A stretch of DNA of 64,000 nucleotides from Flavobacterium sp. UBA7680 (lineage in GTDB: Bacteria; Bacteroidota; Bacteroidia; Flavobacteriales; Flavobacteriaceae), in NCBI RefSeq assembly GCF_002482975.1, contig NZ_DLHA01000045.1:1-64000 (forward strand), given 5' to 3'. The position numbers and the translations under genes are program-made. Of this stretch, positions 29,128 through 38,439 are shown one piece after another. The notes beneath the pieces are model-generated. The model did no database searches, was not told where the DNA came from, and worked only from the letters and a program-made list of their open reading frames with translations. Position 1 is the stretch's first letter, and each line of letters starts with the position of its first letter.

Positions 29128-30402
29128 ATGAAGAATTACTTACCACTATTTTCTATATCATTATTAATTTTAATGACTTCCTGCAACGGACAAGTTAAAA
29201 AAGAGGAAAAAGAAGCGCTGGCAAAACAACCCGGAAATGTTGTAAAAACTGCTGTTGGCGACATTACGCTTCCTCCTCCATATGCTACTGAATCTAAAAC
29301 GAATAACAGCAAAGTTATTGGCTGGCCAAACGGAGTTACTCCAAAAGCTCCTGAAGGTTTTACGGTTACGAAATTTGCTGATGGTTTTGAAAACCCACGC
29401 TGGACTTATATCGCACCAAATCAGGATATTTTTGTGGTAGAAAGCGGAACTAGATCGAGCAAAAATCAAATCACAGTTTTTCGGGACAAAGACAAAGATG
29501 GAAAATTTGAAATCCGTCAAGTTTTTATTACCGGCTTAAACAGACCTTTTGGAATGCTGGTTTTAAAGGACTTTTTCTACATTGCAAATACTGACGGATT
29601 ATACCGTTATCCTTATAAAAACAATCCGCTGAAACTGGAAACAAAAGGCGAAAAAATTCTTGAACTTCCTGCCGGAGGTTACAACAATCACTGGACACGA
29701 AATTTATTAGCAAGTCCTGACGGAAGCAAAATTTATGTTTCCGTAGGTTCAGGAAGTAACAATGCTGAACATGGCGTTGACAAGGAAGTGCGTCGTGCCG
29801 GAATTCTTGAAATTAATCCTGACGGAACAGGTGAAAAAATCTATGCTTCGGGTCTTAGAAATCCTGTTGGAATGGATTGGAATCCTGTTAATAAAGAGCT
29901 TTGGACAGCCGTAAATGAGCGTGATGATCTGGGTGATGATTTGGTTCCTGATTATATTACGAGTGTAAAAAAAGATGGTTTTTATGGATGGCCTTATTCT
30001 TATTTTGGAAGTATTCCTGATCCGAGAATGAAAGGCGAAAGAAAAGATTTGGTCGAAAAAGCAATTGTTCCAGATGTTTCTGTTGGTGCCCATACAGCTT
30101 CGCTTGGATTGGCATTTTATACTAAAGATGCATTCCCGGCAAAATATAAAAATGGTGCTTTTGTTGGGCAGCATGGCTCTTGGAACCGTTCTAAAATTTC
30201 AGGTTATAAAGTGCTGTTTGTTCCTTTTAAAGATGGAAAACCATCTGGAAAACCGGAAGATTTTTTAACTGGTTTTGTTTCGGATGAAAATAAAGCTGAA
30301 GTTTACGGACGTCCGGTTGCTGTGACCGTTATGAACGACGGATCGCTTTTAGTAAATGATGATAGTAGTAATACGATTTGGAAGGTTACGGCGAATAAAT
30401 AA
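29128..30402 (+). CDS. PQQ-dependent sugar dehydrogenase-like lipoprotein
   Basis: The 424-residue product has a lipoprotein signal with lipobox LMTSC (Cys19). A six-bladed beta-propeller of the glucose/sorbosone dehydrogenase family follows, with FADGFENPRWTYIAPNQDIFV, SGSNNAEHG, SGLRNPVGMDWNP and GQHGSWNRSKISGYKVLFVPF. Such proteins oxidise sugars or sorbosone with PQQ in the periplasm or at the cell surface. No PQQ biosynthesis gene is visible here, so the cofactor would be acquired from outside or the protein may have another role. A TonB receptor gene follows 160 bases downstream on the same strand. Confidence 0.87.
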   Translation: MKNYLPLFSISLLILMTSCNGQVKKEEKEALAKQPGNVVKTAVGDITLPPPYATESKTNNSKVIGWPNGVTPKAPEGFTVTKFADGFENPRWTYIAPNQDIFVVESGTRSSKNQITVFRDKDKDGKFEIRQVFITGLNRPFGMLVLKDFFYIANTDGLYRYPYKNNPLKLETKGEKILELPAGGYNNHWTRNLLASPDGSKIYVSVGSGSNNAEHGVDKEVRRAGILEINPDGTGEKIYASGLRNPVGMDWNPVNKELWTAVNERDDLGDDLVPDYITSVKKDGFYGWPYSYFGSIPDPRMKGERKDLVEKAIVPDVSVGAHTASLGLAFYTKDAFPAKYKNGAFVGQHGSWNRSKISGYKVLFVPFKDGKPSGKPEDFLTGFVSDENKAEVYGRPVAVTVMNDGSLLVNDDSSNTIWKVTANK

Positions 30403-30445
30403 ATTCCAATTTTTGAAATGCCAAATTCCAATTGTTCAATAATTT

Positions 30446-30530
30446 AAACATATAGAAACATAGATTTTATATTTTATTAAAAAGCGAAACACCTTTTTTG
30501 CCTCCATGAATCCTATGTTTCTATGTGTTT
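30446..30530. repeat. Inverted repeat between the dehydrogenase and receptor genes
   Basis: Arms of about 17 bases (ACATATAGAAACATAG and CTATGTTTCTATGTGT) are separated by about 50 bases. It is a dispersed-repeat style sequence and could also terminate or process the dehydrogenase message. Confidence 0.55.
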
Positions 30531-30561
30531 TAAAAAACTACATTTTTAATTCGAATCATTT

Positions 30562-32652
30562 ATGATCTTAAAAAAATATTGCTTTTTTCTTTTTGTGGTT
30601 TTTGTTTTCCAAAACATTGAAGCGCAGAAAAGAGAAGGCAAAAATATTGACTCTCTAAAAACCGAAAAACTGAAAGAAGTTGTAATCAGTTCGCTTCATA
30701 TTGATAACAATTTATTAAACACGCCGGCTTCGATTGGTGTTCTTTCTAAAAAAGATTTACTGCAAAATAATACTACAGATATTACAACGGTAATCAATAC
30801 AATTCCGGGTGTTTTTATGCAGTCTTCTAATTTTACCACAACCCGAATTTCGATTCGGGGCATTGGCGCGCGAACTACTTACGGAACCAATAAAATCAGA
30901 GCATTTTATGGCAGTATTCCTCTGACTTCCGGAAACAGCGAAACGGTTATTGACGATATTGATCTTGAAAACCTCAACCAAATTGAAATTATAAAAGGGC
31001 CGCTTTCGAGTGTTTACGGCGCTGGATTGGGCGGTGCAATTTTAATTTCACCCCAGCTTTCTAAAAACGGAAATCAAAGTGCCGGAATAAGTTCTGTTTT
31101 TGGTTCTTTTGGATTATTGAAAAGCAGTGTGAATTTTGGTTTAGATGAAAAAAACGGAAGTTTAAACATTAGTTATCACAATTTAAAAACCGATGGCTGG
31201 CGCGAAAACAGTGCGTACAAACGCGAAGGAATTACGCTTGCGGGAGAATTATTTAGAAAGAAAAACAGCAAACTAACTTACTTTTCAAATTATACTTATT
31301 TAAAAGCTTTTATTCCGAGTTCGATAAATAAAAATGCTTTTGAAAACAATCCGGAATCTGGTGCGCCAACCTGGGTTGCTTCAAAAGGTTATAAAGAGTA
31401 TAAATCGACTTTGGGCGGATTGGCTTATGATTTTTCGATTAATGAAAATTTGAAGAATTCAACTTCTGTTTTTATCAATTATAAAGACAGCAACGAACCA
31501 AGACCTTTTGACATTTTACGTCAATATACTTTTGCAACGGGCGCGAGAACGCAATTCTCCGGAAATTTTAAAATTGGGAAAATAGAAAATAACTTCATTA
31601 CCGGAATTGAATATTTTACGGATACTTATAAAGGTAATACGTTCGAAAATCTGTATCAGCAAAATAATGGTTTGGGAAGTCTGCAAGGCGATCAGCTTAC
31701 AGAAACCGGACAAAAAAGACATTTTTATAATATCTTTTCTCAATTGAGAACTTTACTTTCTGATCAATTTGAAATTCAGGCAGGTTTAAATTATAACAAA
31801 ACTAAATTCAGTCTCGACAATTATAATGAAAACTCGAATCAGGAATATAGTTATGACGGCATTTTTTCACCGCAATTATCTTTATTATTTAAGCCGAATT
31901 TGCAGCAGACGGTTTATTTTTCGGTTAGCCGAGGATTTTCATTGCCCGCAACAGAAGAAACTCTTACAAGCGAAGGCACAATCAATACGAATATAAAACC
32001 TGAAAATGGTTATAATTTTGAAGTGGGCGGAAAGTTCTATTTCTTCAATAAAAAACTTTACACAGAAATTGCGGTTTACCGAATGGAAATTAAAGATTTA
32101 TTGGTTGCAAAAAGAGTTGGCGATGATCAATATGTGGGTTTAAACGCTGGGAAAACATTTCATGAAGGAATCGAAATTACTTTAAATCATAATTGGCCAA
32201 TTAATAATTTCTTTTCTCTGAATTCTTATTTAGCCGGATCTTTAGGAAATTATGAGTTTAAAGAATTTGTTGATAACGGAAATGATTATTCCGGAAATAA
32301 ATTGACCGGAGTTGCAGCTAACAAAATCAACGCCGGAATTACTTTAAACACCAATCTCGGAATTTATTTTAATGCCGATTATCAATTTGTAGATGAAATT
32401 CCGATGAACGATGCCAATACTGCTTTTTCAGATTCTTATAATCTTATCAATTTAAAAAGCGGTTATCGCTTTGAAATTCTTCCGCAGCTAACTACAAATT
32501 TTTCTGCCGGAATAAATAATGTTACAAATACAAAATATGCGTCTCTAATACTGCCAAATGCCGTTGCGGTTGGAAACGCGGCACCCCGCTATTATTATCC
32601 CGGACTTCCTATAAATTATTACGGAACTATCTCATTAAATTATTTATTTTAG
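30562..32652 (+). CDS. TonB-dependent outer membrane receptor
   Basis: The 696-residue protein has a signal peptide (to about IEAQ, residue 22) and a TonB-box-like LKEVVISSL. The plug domain includes TRISIRGIGARTTYG and NQIEIIKGPLSSVYGAGLGGAILI, and the 22-strand-type barrel ends in NYLF. It lacks the carboxypeptidase-regulatory domain of SusC proteins and has the length of siderophore- or metal-type receptors; the ligand cannot be deduced. The downstream gene starts at the base after its stop codon, so the two are translationally coupled. The PQQ-type dehydrogenase lies upstream. Confidence 0.93.
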   Translation: MILKKYCFFLFVVFVFQNIEAQKREGKNIDSLKTEKLKEVVISSLHIDNNLLNTPASIGVLSKKDLLQNNTTDITTVINTIPGVFMQSSNFTTTRISIRGIGARTTYGTNKIRAFYGSIPLTSGNSETVIDDIDLENLNQIEIIKGPLSSVYGAGLGGAILISPQLSKNGNQSAGISSVFGSFGLLKSSVNFGLDEKNGSLNISYHNLKTDGWRENSAYKREGITLAGELFRKKNSKLTYFSNYTYLKAFIPSSINKNAFENNPESGAPTWVASKGYKEYKSTLGGLAYDFSINENLKNSTSVFINYKDSNEPRPFDILRQYTFATGARTQFSGNFKIGKIENNFITGIEYFTDTYKGNTFENLYQQNNGLGSLQGDQLTETGQKRHFYNIFSQLRTLLSDQFEIQAGLNYNKTKFSLDNYNENSNQEYSYDGIFSPQLSLLFKPNLQQTVYFSVSRGFSLPATEETLTSEGTINTNIKPENGYNFEVGGKFYFFNKKLYTEIAVYRMEIKDLLVAKRVGDDQYVGLNAGKTFHEGIEITLNHNWPINNFFSLNSYLAGSLGNYEFKEFVDNGNDYSGNKLTGVAANKINAGITLNTNLGIYFNADYQFVDEIPMNDANTAFSDSYNLINLKSGYRFEILPQLTTNFSAGINNVTNTKYASLILPNAVAVGNAAPRYYYPGLPINYYGTISLNYLF

Positions 32653-33234
32653 ATGCTTGAAATCACCCCCAAACCTAAAAAAATGCTTTCTGTATTACAA
32701 GAAAAACTGGATTATGTAAGTGCTTATCGGGAAAACCGGTTAAAGTGCGCGCAAGACATTCTCGAAAACCCATCTTTATTTGAAGAATTAGTTTCGATTT
32801 GCTTTTCGCCCGACAATAAAAACAATCATAAAGCCTGCTGGATCCTTGAATTTGTATCGTACGAAGAATTAATCTGGCTCCAGCCTCACCTTGATTTTTT
32901 CTGTTCTAATTTGAAAGTTCTGAAAGACGAAAGTTCGCTCAGACCAATTGCAAAAGTGGTTCAGCTTTTAGTAAAATCACATTATAAAAAAAACGAAAAC
33001 AGTATTTCTTTATCCGAAGAAAATCTTCAGGATTGCATTGAAGCGAGTTTTGACTGGCTTATAAATGATGTAAAAGTCGCAACAAAAGCTTATTCTATAA
33101 GAACTTTATATGTTTTGGGAAATTATTACGACTGGATTCATCCTGAACTTCGAGTTATTTTAAACAAAGATTACGGAGATCATTCTGCAGCTTACAAAGC
33201 CGTTGCGCGCGAAGTTTTGAAGAAAATTGAGTAA
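32653..33234 (+). CDS. Conserved helical protein of unknown function
   Basis: The 193-residue protein starts immediately after the stop of the TonB receptor gene. It is all-helical by composition, with HEAT-like helical pairs (NHKACWILEFVSYEELIWLQPHL and VATKAYSIRTLYVLGNYYDWIHPEL). It has no signal peptide or membrane segment, so it is cytoplasmic. Similar short proteins in Flavobacteria are sometimes labelled adenylosuccinate lyase, but no lyase motif is present and I do not adopt that name. A second ATG at residue 15 is a possible start. Confidence 0.65.
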   Translation: MLEITPKPKKMLSVLQEKLDYVSAYRENRLKCAQDILENPSLFEELVSICFSPDNKNNHKACWILEFVSYEELIWLQPHLDFFCSNLKVLKDESSLRPIAKVVQLLVKSHYKKNENSISLSEENLQDCIEASFDWLINDVKVATKAYSIRTLYVLGNYYDWIHPELRVILNKDYGDHSAAYKAVAREVLKKIE

Positions 33235-33240
33235 TTTTTT

Positions 33241-33439
33241 TTGCCACAGATTAAAAGGATTATATAGATTTTTTTTGTTTGCCACGAATTACACTAATTT
33301 CCACGAATTATTTTTTAGATTGAACCTGAAAAATTAGTGGCAACCAAAAACCCGCACAGAGATAAATCATTTTAATCCTTTTAATCTGTGGCAAAACTTT
33401 AAAATATAATTCGTGGAAATTAGTGTAATTCGTGGCAAA
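33241..33439. repeat. Two interleaved long inverted repeats
   Basis: A 22-bp pair (33241-33262 with 33373-33394, starting TTGCCACAGATTAAAAGG) overlaps a 33-bp perfect pair (33278-33310 with 33407-33439, starting TTTGCCACGAATTACACTAA). A related copy with the GCCACGAATTACACTAATTT core lies at 53511-53602. These are dispersed intergenic elements; the arms could form cruciforms or long RNA hairpins. They fill most of the 298-base gap before purK. Confidence 0.9.
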
Positions 33440-33507
33440 GCTTTAAAAATATAATTCGTGAATTCGTGGCTGAAAAACTAAATTTTGGCTAAAAAAAGAT
33501 TAAAAGG

Positions 33508-33515
33508 TATCTTTG
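33508..33515 (+). promoter_or_regulatory. Promoter -7 box (TATCTTTG) of purK
   Basis: A perfect TAnnTTTG match lies 17 bases upstream of the ATG at 33533. It lies downstream of the in-frame TTG at 33485, which therefore cannot be the start. Confidence 0.65.
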
Positions 33516-33532
33516 CAAAAACACAACACAAA

Positions 33533-34687
33533 ATGAATTATTTTTCTTCTGATTTTAAATTAGGAATATTAGGCGGCGGACAATTAGGTAAAATGCTTTT
33601 GTCCGACACCAGAAAATTTGACATACAAACTTATGTTTTAGATCCGAGTGATGAAGCACCAAGTAAAATTGCCTGTAATAAATTCTTTCAAGGCGATTTA
33701 ATGGATTATGAAACGGTTTACAACTTCGGGAAACAAGTCGATGTTCTAACTTTTGAAATCGAATTGGTAAACCTTGAAGCTTTAACACAATTAGAAAACG
33801 AAGGCTTAAAAGTATATCCATCTCCAAAAACTTTAAAAGGAATTCAGAATAAAGGAACTCAAAAAGATTTTTATACCCAAAGTAATATTCCAACTGCATC
33901 CTATTTACGTTTTGAAAGTCCGGCACATTTACAAAAATCAGTTGGAAATAATGAAATCACCATTCCGTTTGTATGGAAATGTACCGAATTTGGTTACGAC
34001 GGAAATGGCGTAAAAGTTATTCGCCAGATTTCTGATATGGATGATTTACCAAATGTAGAATGTATTGCTGAAACTATGGTTCCGTTTAAAAACGAATTGG
34101 CGGTAATTGTGGTAAGAAATCCATCGGGAGAAATTAAAACATATCCAGTTGTAGAAATGGAATTTCATCCAGAAGCAAACCAAGTTGAATACGTAATTTG
34201 CCCTGCAAGAATCGATGAAAAAGTTGCCGAAAAAGCCAGAGCAATTGCTTTAAATGTTTCTGAAAAATTCAATCACGTTGGACTTTTGGCTGTTGAAATG
34301 TTCCAAACCAATGAAGATGAAATTTTAGTGAATGAAGTTGCTCCGCGTCCGCATAATTCAGGTCATTATTCAATTGAGGCAAGTTATACTTCACAATTCG
34401 AAAATCATTTACGAGCTATTTTAGATCTTCCGTTAGGAAACACAGACAGTAAAGTTGCCGGAATTATGGTAAATTTAGTGGGTGCTGAAGGTTATTCTGG
34501 AGACGTTGTTTATGAAAATATCGAAACCATTTTAGGATGGGACGGCGTTACTCCCCATATTTACGGTAAAAAGCAAACACGTCCGTTCAGAAAAATGGGT
34601 CACGTTACAATCGTAAATGAGAATATGCAGGAAGCAAGACGAATTGCTCAGGAAGTTAAAAATACTATTAAAGTGATTAGCGCTTAG
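33533..34687 (+). CDS. purK: 5-(carboxyamino)imidazole ribonucleotide synthase
   Basis: The 384-residue product begins with the PurK signature KLGILGGGQLGKMLLSD and has the ATP-grasp core (IPFVWKCTEFGYDGNGVKVI, EVAPRPHNSGHYSIEA). The enzyme uses ATP and bicarbonate to carboxylate aminoimidazole ribonucleotide in purine synthesis; PurE, encoded next, then moves the carboxylate. The ATG at 33533 is chosen over an upstream in-frame TTG because of the promoter box at 33508-33515. Confidence 0.97.
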   Translation: MNYFSSDFKLGILGGGQLGKMLLSDTRKFDIQTYVLDPSDEAPSKIACNKFFQGDLMDYETVYNFGKQVDVLTFEIELVNLEALTQLENEGLKVYPSPKTLKGIQNKGTQKDFYTQSNIPTASYLRFESPAHLQKSVGNNEITIPFVWKCTEFGYDGNGVKVIRQISDMDDLPNVECIAETMVPFKNELAVIVVRNPSGEIKTYPVVEMEFHPEANQVEYVICPARIDEKVAEKARAIALNVSEKFNHVGLLAVEMFQTNEDEILVNEVAPRPHNSGHYSIEASYTSQFENHLRAILDLPLGNTDSKVAGIMVNLVGAEGYSGDVVYENIETILGWDGVTPHIYGKKQTRPFRKMGHVTIVNENMQEARRIAQEVKNTIKVISA

Positions 34688-34804
34688 TAATTAGTTCGCA
34701 GTTTACAGTCGCAGTCACAGTCTAAATAAACATTTTATAGTCTCGGTTTTCAGTTTCCAACAACTTGAAACCTGAAACTTGAAACAAAACAAACAAAAAC
34801 ACAC

Positions 34805-35290
34805 ATGAGCAAAGTAGCCATTATAATGGGAAGCATTTCAGACATGCCAGTTATGCAGGATGCAATCGACATATTAAAACAATTTAATGTAGAAGTTGAA
34901 GTAGATATCGTTTCGGCACACAGAACGCCGGAGAAATTATTTGATTTCAGTAAAAATGCACATACTCGAGGAATCTCGGTAATTATTGCCGGTGCGGGCG
35001 GTGCGGCACATTTACCTGGAATGGTGGCTTCGATGTCTCCGCTTCCTGTAATTGGAGTTCCTGTAAAATCAAGTAATTCAATTGATGGCTGGGATTCGGT
35101 ATTATCGATTCTGCAAATGCCGGGCGGAGTTCCTGTTGCAACTGTAGCTTTAAACGGAGCAAAAAATGCCGGAATTTTAGCAGCACAAATCATCGGAAGC
35201 CACGATAAAAAAGTTTTAGATACGATTATTTCTTATAAAGAAGAATTAAAAACTGCGGTTAATAAAGCTGCTGAAGGTTTAAATAAGTAA
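34805..35290 (+). CDS. purE: 5-(carboxyamino)imidazole ribonucleotide mutase
   Basis: The 161-residue protein has class I PurE features: IIMGSISDMPVM near the N-terminus, SAHRTPEKL, and IIAGAGGAAHLPGMVAS followed by PVIGVPV. It converts N5-CAIR to CAIR directly after PurK. The 117-base gap to purK contains short GAAACTTGAAAC-type repeats but no terminator, so the two genes are probably cotranscribed. A terminator-like hairpin follows at 35294-35355. Confidence 0.97.
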   Translation: MSKVAIIMGSISDMPVMQDAIDILKQFNVEVEVDIVSAHRTPEKLFDFSKNAHTRGISVIIAGAGGAAHLPGMVASMSPLPVIGVPVKSSNSIDGWDSVLSILQMPGGVPVATVALNGAKNAGILAAQIIGSHDKKVLDTIISYKEELKTAVNKAAEGLNK

Positions 35291-35293
35291 TTT

Positions 35294-35355
35294 CACAGAG
35301 ATACACAAAGAAGACACAGAGGTGCACAAAATTTTTGTGAATCTCTGTGTTTTTT
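35294..35355 (+). terminator. Imperfect hairpin after purE
   Basis: The arms CACAGAGATACACAAA and TTTGTGAATCTCTGTG differ at one position and are followed by a run of six T. The long A-rich loop suggests it derives from a dispersed repeat that now serves as a terminator. Confidence 0.55.
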
Positions 35356-35403
35356 CTTTGAGAATCTTTGAGAAACTAAATTTAAGATTTTACCTCTTTT
35401 AAA

Positions 35404-36072
35404 TTAAGCGATATCTTCAACTTCTTCTAAAATAGATTCAAATTCAGATTCTTTTATATCTTCCTTATTTATCCAATTTTCTGAAGTCACCAAATCGTAA
35501 TTTATATTGTCTTCTGTCTTCAATTCCCAAATAATACTTTCAGCTTCCGGAAACGGAATATTTTGAGATATTTGATTTTCGAATAATCTTTTGATCAGAT
35601 TTCTATCAGACAAACCGTTATTCAATAATTTTAGTACGTTTTCGGCTGTCAGCTTTTGTACTTCTCCATCTGTTGGCGTTAGTGAAAAATGGACAATAGA
35701 AGCTTTTGCATTTGGAAATTTTCCATTATAGGCTTTAAAAAGCAATTGATTTACATGAAACAAAGTGCCTTGCATGTGTATTTCGGGATATTCCTCACAA
35801 ACCTTATCGATTAACATATTGTTCGATATTTGCTCTATTTGTCCTTCGCTTAATTGATCTCCTAATTTATATTGCAAAACTATTTCGGCAGCTTCGTTAG
35901 GCTCATAATCTGAAATCGCCATTTCTAATAATTCCGGTAAACTGCTTTTCTCTGCCGCTGCTCCATCGGGATAATTGAATTTTTCTAATAACGCAATAAA
36001 ATCTTCGTCTGACCAATACCCTTCAACTTCATTAACCGTATCAATATTCTTTATAACAACTTGATAATTCAT
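35404..36072 (-). CDS. Hypothetical acidic cytoplasmic protein
   Basis: The 222-residue product has no signal peptide or membrane segment and is strongly acidic, ending in EFESILEEVEDIA. I recognise no domain. It converges with purE and diverges from the M3 peptidase gene, so it stands alone. Consistent codon use over the whole frame supports it as a real gene. Confidence 0.6.
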   Translation of the reverse strand: MNYQVVIKNIDTVNEVEGYWSDEDFIALLEKFNYPDGAAAEKSSLPELLEMAISDYEPNEAAEIVLQYKLGDQLSEGQIEQISNNMLIDKVCEEYPEIHMQGTLFHVNQLLFKAYNGKFPNAKASIVHFSLTPTDGEVQKLTAENVLKLLNNGLSDRNLIKRLFENQISQNIPFPEAESIIWELKTEDNINYDLVTSENWINKEDIKESEFESILEEVEDIA

Positions 36073-36240
36073 CCTATTTTATTTTTAGTTATGATTAGCA
36101 TTTTATAATGCTAAATCTATTTTTTCAATTTACGCTTTTAAAAACGCCTACAGAAATAAATAACATATCTATAACACAATTTAAGAGGATTTTATGCCGA
36201 GAATCGATCTTGTTTAGATGATTAGGTTTTTATAAATTGC

Positions 36241-36248
36241 TATCTTTG
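36241..36248 (+). promoter_or_regulatory. Promoter -7 box (TATCTTTG) of the M3 peptidase gene
   Basis: The perfect TAnnTTTG match predicts transcription from about 36253 and a leader of about 40 bases to the ATG at 36294. An in-frame TTG at 36237 lies upstream of the box and cannot be used. Confidence 0.6.
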
Positions 36249-36293
36249 GAATTCAAAAAATTGCCTTCTATTAATAAAAAATATAATATCATA

Positions 36294-38321
36294 ATGAGTG
36301 TTTTACTTTCAAAATTTATAACCAAACATAACACCGCACCTTTTTCGCAAATTAAAATCGAAGATTATGTTCCCGCTTTCAACGAAGGAATTGTTTTGGC
36401 TAAAGCCGAAATTGATGCAATAGTAAATAATCCAGATGCGCCGACTTTTGAAAACACCATTGTAGCGATGGATTTTTCGGGTGATATTTTAGATCGTCTT
36501 TCTAGTATTTTCTTCAATTTGAATTCGGCAGAAACGAATGACGAAATGCAGAAAATAGCTCAGGAAGTTTCGCCTTTGCTTTCAGAATTTGGGAATGACA
36601 TTCGTTTAAATGCTAATTTATTTGCGAAAGTAAAAGCCGTTTACGATCAAAAAGAAAGTTTAGGTTTAAATCCTGAACAAACGACTTTATTAGATAAAAA
36701 ATACAAAAGCTTTTCAAGAAACGGAGCTAATTTGCCAGAAGACAAGAAAAATCAATTAAGAGAAATTGACAAAGAATTATCGAAATTGAGTTTACAGTTT
36801 GGCGAAAATGTTTTGGCAGAAACCAACAATTTCGAATTGCATTTGACTGATGAAAAAGATCTTTCAGGATTGCCAGAAGGTACAATCGAAGCGGCAAGAT
36901 TATTAGCTAAAAACCAAGAAAAAGAAGGCTGGATTTTCACTTTAGATCATCCAAGTTATGTTCCGTTTTTGACTTATGCTGATAATCGCGAATTGCGTAA
37001 AAAAATGGCAATTGCATTTGGTGCAAAAGCATTTCAAAATAACGAATTTGACAATCAGGAAAATGTTTTAAAAATTGCTAAACTGCGTTTTGAAAGAGCT
37101 AATTTATTAGGCTACAAAACGCACGCGCATTTTGTTTTGGAAGAAAGAATGGCCGAAAGTCCGGAGAAAGTTTTTTCTTTCCTGAATGATTTATTGGCAA
37201 AAGCAAAACCTGCGGCTCAAAAAGAATTTGCAGAATTAACTGCTTTCGCGAAAGAATTGGACGGAATCGAACAGTTAGAAAAATGGGACGGTGCCTATTA
37301 TTCTGAAAAATTAAAACAACAGCTTTTTAATTTAGATGATGAAAAACTGAAACCTTATTTTCAATTAGAGAAAGTTTTAGACGGTGCTTTTACAGTTGCC
37401 AAAAAATTATATGGTTTAACTTTTACCGAGGTTTTTGATATCGATAAATACCACGAAGAAGTTACAACTTATGAGGTAAAAGATGCTGAGAATAATTTGG
37501 TTTCGATTTTCTATGCTGATTTTTTTCCAAGAAAAGGAAAAAGAAATGGCGCGTGGATGACTTCATTCAAATCGCAATATGTAAAAGACGGCGTAAATGA
37601 AAGACCACACATTTCGAACGTTTGTAATTTTACAAAACCAACAGAAACAAAACCATCATTATTGACTTTTAATGAGGTAACGACTTTATTCCACGAGTTC
37701 GGGCACGGTTTACACGGAATGTTGGCTGATACAGTTTACCCAAGTTTATCTGGAACTTCTGTTTACTGGGATTTCGTAGAATTACCAAGTCAGATTATGG
37801 AAAACTGGTGTTATGAGCCGGAAGCTTTGGCTTTGTTTGCGAATCATTACGAAACGGGAGAAATTATTCCGATTGAATATGTTCAGAAAATTAAAGAAAG
37901 CGCGAGTTTCCAGGAAGGTTTGGCAACATTGCGTCAGTTGAGTTTTGGATTATTAGATATGGCTTGGCATGGACAAGATCCAACTTCAATTACAGATTTA
38001 AAAGCTTTCGAAACGGAACAATTTGCCAACACACAATTGTATCCTGATGTAAAAGAAAATGCAATGAGTACTGCTTTTTCTCATATTTTTCAAGGTGGAT
38101 ATTCTTCCGGATATTACAGCTACAAATGGGCAGAGGTTTTAGATGCTGACGCTTTTGAATATTTTCACGAAAACGGAATTTTCAATGAAGAAATAGCGAA
38201 GAAATTTAAAGATAATGTTCTTTCTAAAGGTGGAACAGAACATCCTATGACTTTATACAAACGTTTTAGAGGACAAGAACCAAAACCTGAAGCTTTATTG
38301 AAAAGAGCAGGTTTGTTATAA
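36294..38321 (+). CDS. M3 family oligopeptidase (Dcp/OpdA type)
   Basis: The 675-residue product has the zinc motif HEFGH (His467, Glu468, His471) within TTLFHEFGHGLHGMLADTVYP, followed by the third-ligand helix and DFVELPSQIMENW, all diagnostic of M3 thimet-type peptidases. There is no signal peptide, so it works in the cytoplasm, degrading short peptides. The length fits the Dcp/oligopeptidase A branch. The start at 36294 is set by the promoter box at 36241-36248. A strong terminator follows. Confidence 0.95.
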   Translation: MSVLLSKFITKHNTAPFSQIKIEDYVPAFNEGIVLAKAEIDAIVNNPDAPTFENTIVAMDFSGDILDRLSSIFFNLNSAETNDEMQKIAQEVSPLLSEFGNDIRLNANLFAKVKAVYDQKESLGLNPEQTTLLDKKYKSFSRNGANLPEDKKNQLREIDKELSKLSLQFGENVLAETNNFELHLTDEKDLSGLPEGTIEAARLLAKNQEKEGWIFTLDHPSYVPFLTYADNRELRKKMAIAFGAKAFQNNEFDNQENVLKIAKLRFERANLLGYKTHAHFVLEERMAESPEKVFSFLNDLLAKAKPAAQKEFAELTAFAKELDGIEQLEKWDGAYYSEKLKQQLFNLDDEKLKPYFQLEKVLDGAFTVAKKLYGLTFTEVFDIDKYHEEVTTYEVKDAENNLVSIFYADFFPRKGKRNGAWMTSFKSQYVKDGVNERPHISNVCNFTKPTETKPSLLTFNEVTTLFHEFGHGLHGMLADTVYPSLSGTSVYWDFVELPSQIMENWCYEPEALALFANHYETGEIIPIEYVQKIKESASFQEGLATLRQLSFGLLDMAWHGQDPTSITDLKAFETEQFANTQLYPDVKENAMSTAFSHIFQGGYSSGYYSYKWAEVLDADAFEYFHENGIFNEEIAKKFKDNVLSKGGTEHPMTLYKRFRGQEPKPEALLKRAGLL

Positions 38322-38351
38322 TTTTAGATTTCAGATCTTAGATTTTAGATT

Positions 38352-38381
38352 AAAACCGATGTACTTCTACATCGGTTTTTT
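38352..38381 (+). terminator. Terminator of the M3 peptidase gene
   Basis: A 12-bp perfect stem (AAAACCGATGTA with TACATCGGTTTT), a CTTC loop and a T run follow the peptidase gene. Confidence 0.88.
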
Positions 38382-38439
38382 ATTTGATTATACTTTAACT
38401 ATCTTCGTGTTTTTGAATCTTAATCTTACAAAATAAGCC

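Noticed and set aside
32653..33234. Adenylosuccinate lyase annotation for the 193-aa protein
   Set aside because: Far too short and without any lyase signature.
34750..35193. 147-residue frame antisense to purE
   Set aside because: It lies almost entirely opposite a conserved purine gene and mirrors its codon pattern.
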